Below are positions 5,414-6,955 of a DNA stretch of 6,955 bases, one piece after another (the stretch's first letter is position 1; each line of letters begins with the position of its first letter). Origin of the DNA: Oscillospiraceae bacterium (GTDB lineage Bacteria > Bacillota > Clostridia > Oscillospirales > Oscillospiraceae); the NCBI GenBank assembly GCA_017458025.1, contig JAFTGG010000213.1, positions 1-6,955 on the forward strand, given 5' to 3'. Made by a program: the position numbers and the translations under genes. The notes under the pieces are model-generated. The model saw nothing but the letters and a program-made list of their open reading frames with translations, was not told the origin of the DNA and made no database searches.

Positions 5414-5887
5414 ATGTTCATCGTCACCGCCAAAGTCCCCAAGCGCCGGTATTTTCTGCTGGGCGCGCTCGCGATCCTCGCCGTGCTCATCGCCGTTCTC
5501 GCCCTGCGCGGCGGAAGGGCGGCGCCCGGCGCCGACGAACCGTCGCTTCGGGCGGAAACGAACGAGCAGCGCGTCGCGTATCTGGAATCCCTCGGCTGGG
5601 AGGTGGACGCCGAGCCCATCGAAGCGCTCAGCCTGACGCTGCCCGACGAGCTTGTGGAGCCGTATCGCTCCTACAACGAGATCCAGCTCAAGCAGGGCTT
5701 TGACCTGACGCCGTATCTCGGCGAGACGTTGGAGCGCTACACCTACTGCGTCAACAACTATCCCGACCGGCCGCGCGGCTGTCAGGCGGACCTGTATCTG
5801 CACGACGGTACCATTGTCGCCGGCGACATCGTCTGCACCGGCGCGAACGGGTTCATTGCTGCGCTGGAGTTTCCCGCAGACGAATAA
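5414..5887 (+). CDS. DUF4830 domain protein, membrane-anchored
   Basis: This 157-residue protein has a basic N-terminus (KVPKRR), one membrane-spanning segment at about 13-31 (YFLLGALAILAVLIAVLAL), a short linker, and a soluble domain at about 48-152 that I recognise as DUF4830-like. That domain includes NEQRVAYLESLGWEV, the LPDEL...YNEIQLKQGFDL stretch, the ERYTYCVNNYP strand and a final DGTIVAGDIVCTGANGF. The domain should face outside the cell, tethered by the N-terminal anchor (or signal peptide). It has three cysteines (112, 123 and 141). The family occurs in Clostridia and has no established function known to me. I start at the ATG at 5414, because AAGGAAG lies about 8 bases upstream; a GTG at 5381 also opens the frame but falls in the divergent promoter. 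It is the only plus-strand gene here. Its stop codon is the first part of a 20-bp inverted repeat. Confidence 0.82.
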   Translation: MFIVTAKVPKRRYFLLGALAILAVLIAVLALRGGRAAPGADEPSLRAETNEQRVAYLESLGWEVDAEPIEALSLTLPDELVEPYRSYNEIQLKQGFDLTPYLGETLERYTYCVNNYPDRPRGCQADLYLHDGTIVAGDIVCTGANGFIAALEFPADE

Positions 5888-5933
5888 TACTATTCCGCAA
5901 TGAAAACAAGATATTTTCATTGCGGAATAGTAT
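5887..5933. repeat. Perfect 20-bp inverted repeat at the DUF4830 stop codon
   Basis: The arms 5887-5906 and 5914-5933 are perfectly complementary over 20 bases, with a 7-base loop (CAAGATA). The left arm begins on the last base of the TAA stop codon. The right arm is followed by CAGTATAAAAAAG, so no T-run follows on the plus strand, and on the minus strand GC-rich coding sequence follows. It is therefore not a standard intrinsic terminator. The flanking word AGTATCAG (5929-5936) recurs at 295-302 beside another gene-end hairpin, and AATAGTAT recurs at 211-218. Confidence 0.85.
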
Positions 5934-5988
5934 CAGTATAAAAAAGCAGCTCACAGGCGCGCGGAAAGCCAGCAAACACTTTTTTAAT

Positions 5989-6023
5989 AAAAGAGAGACA
6001 GGCGCAAAGCCTGTCTCTCTTTT
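5989..6023. terminator. Bidirectional intrinsic terminator between DUF4830 gene and tuf
   Basis: A 15-bp perfect stem (5989-6003 with 6009-6023, loop GCAAA) has a GC-rich apex (GACAGGC/GCCTGTC) and A/T ends, so each strand finishes the stem in TTTT. On the minus strand it follows the tuf stop codon by 17 bases. On the plus strand it lies about 100 bases after the DUF4830 stop. It can serve both convergent genes, and strong termination is expected after a highly expressed gene such as tuf. Confidence 0.9.
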
Positions 6024-6040
6024 CATTTAAGGCGAAACAA

Positions 6041-6955
6041 TTAGTCCTTGGTCTCGATGACGACGCCGGAGCCGACGGTACGGCCGCCCTCGCGGATAGC
6101 GAAGCGGAGGCCCTTCTCGATCGCGATCGGGGTGATCAGCTCAACGTTCATGTCGACGTTATCGCCGGGCATGCACATCTCGGTGCCCTCGGGCAGGGTG
6201 ATGACGCCGGTGACGTCCGTGGTACGGAAATAGAACTGCGGACGATAGTTGTTGAAGAACGGGGTGTGACGGCCGCCTTCGTCCTTGGTCAGGACGTAGA
6301 CCTGACCGACGAACTTGGTCAGCGGGTGAATGGAGCCGGGCTTGGCCAGAACCTGGCCGCGCTCGATCTCGGTCTTGGCGACGCCGCGGAGCAACGTACC
6401 GACGTTATCGCCGGCCTCGGCGTAGTCGAGCAGCTTGTGGAACATCTCGATACCGGTGACGACGGTCTTGCGGCGCTCGTCGGTCAGGCCGATGATCTCG
6501 ACTTCCTCGCCGAGCTTGAGCTGGCCACGCTCCACACGGCCGGTAGCGACGGTGCCGCGGCCGGAGATCGTGAAGACGTCCTCGACGGGCATCAGGAACG
6601 GCAGGCTGTCATCGCGCGGCGGGGTCGGGATATAGCTGTCGACCGCGTCCATGAGCTCCTTGATGCAGGCATACTCGGGCGCGTTGGGATCGGTGGACTC
6701 GGAAACCAGAGCGTTCAGAGCGGAGCCGCGAATGATGGGAATGTCATCGCCGGGGAACTCATAGGAGCTCAGCAGCTCACGGACTTCCATCTCGACGAGC
6801 TCAAGGAGCTCCTCATCGTCGACCTGGTCGCACTTGTTCAGGAACACGACGATGGCGGGCACGCCGACCAGACGGGCGAGCAGAACGTGCTCGCGGGTCT
6901 GTGCCATAGGGCCGTCGGAAGCGGCGATGACGAGGATCTCGCCGTCCATCTGAGC
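6041..6955 (-). CDS. tuf: Elongation factor Tu, C-terminal three quarters
   Basis: EF-Tu is the GTPase that carries aminoacyl-tRNA to the ribosome. The visible 304 residues start at [20 protein letters not shown], corresponding to about residue 96 of E. coli EF-Tu. The P-loop, switch regions and DCPGH motif therefore lie outside the window. The remaining part of domain I keeps NKCD (visible residues 40-43) and RGSAL (76-80). Domain II starts at about visible residue 115 and contains [15 protein letters not shown], and domain III contains [26 protein letters not shown]. The natural C-terminus is [15 protein letters not shown], with stop TAA at 6041-6043. The loop after RGSAL (residues [20 protein letters not shown]) is about 5 residues longer than in Bacillus or E. 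coli. The gene is followed by a strong terminator. In many Firmicutes tuf follows fusA, but that cannot be seen here. Confidence 0.98.
   Translation of the reverse strand, partial: AQMDGEILVIAASDGPMAQTREHVLLARLVGVPAIVVFLNKCDQVDDEELLELVEMEVRELLSSYEFPGDDIPIIRGSALNALVSESTDPNAPEYACIKELMDAVDSYIPTPPRDDSLPFLMPVEDVFTISGRGTVATGRVERGQLKLGEEVEIIGLTDERRKTVVTGIEMFHKLLDYAEAGDNVGTLLRGVAKTEIERGQVLAKPGSIHPLTKFVGQVYVLTKDEGGRHTPFFNNYRPQFYFRTTDVTGVITLPEGTEMCMPGDNVDMNVELITPIAIEKGLRFAIREGGRTVGSGVVIETKD

Noticed and set aside
5336..5920. A 194-codon minus-strand open frame opposite the DUF4830 gene
   Set aside because: It crosses the 20-bp inverted repeat and the promoter region and has no family signature. The plus-strand frame has a good ribosome binding site, a membrane segment and a DUF4830-like domain.

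Overview
The window looks like a conserved chromosomal stretch from a GC-rich member of the Firmicutes, most likely class Clostridia and plausibly an Oscillospiraceae/Ruminococcaceae-type gut bacterium. The signs are protein families typical of that group (a DUF4830 membrane-anchored protein, a CdaR/PucR-type regulator with the clostridial N-terminal sensor, an EF-Tu of low-GC-Gram-positive type), GC-rich third codon positions in the genes, AT-rich intergenic regions, strong GGAGG-type ribosome binding sites and sigma-A-like promoters with 17-base spacers. The taxonomic call is an inference from sequence character, not a database match.

Layout from left to right. A partial unidentified gene runs off the left edge on the minus strand (about 1-100). 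A structured intergenic region (about 101-298) holds an intrinsic terminator for the minus strand and several hairpins. Next comes a minus-strand operon, read right to left: ftsE (3087-2410, TTG start), ftsX (2405-1521) and a secreted coiled-coil M23 peptidase (1501-299). It is driven by a promoter at 3145-3173. To its right are a CdaR/PucR-like regulator (4337-3243) with its own promoter and terminator, and an RsuA-family pseudouridine synthase (5230-4532) with a leader of about 120 bases. The one plus-strand gene, a DUF4830 protein (5414-5887), is divergent from the RsuA-family gene. It converges on tuf (EF-Tu, minus strand, 6955-6041), whose 5' end lies outside the window. A 15-bp bidirectional terminator separates these last two genes.

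How the genes work together. FtsE (ATPase) and FtsX (membrane subunit) form the ABC-type complex that controls peptidoglycan hydrolysis at the division site. The third gene encodes the likely hydrolase partner, in the EnvC/PcsB style: signal peptide, long coiled coil, then a C-terminal LytM domain that keeps its zinc-binding and catalytic residues. The RsuA-family enzyme and EF-Tu both serve translation. The regulator and the DUF4830 protein have no obvious functional partner here.

I see no phage, CRISPR array, insertion sequence, defence cassette or clear new system. The most unusual material is non-coding: a perfect 20-bp inverted repeat starting in the stop codon of the DUF4830 gene, and hairpins sharing an AGTATSAG word downstream of the M23 gene. 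Together they suggest a small dispersed palindromic repeat family sitting at gene 3' ends.
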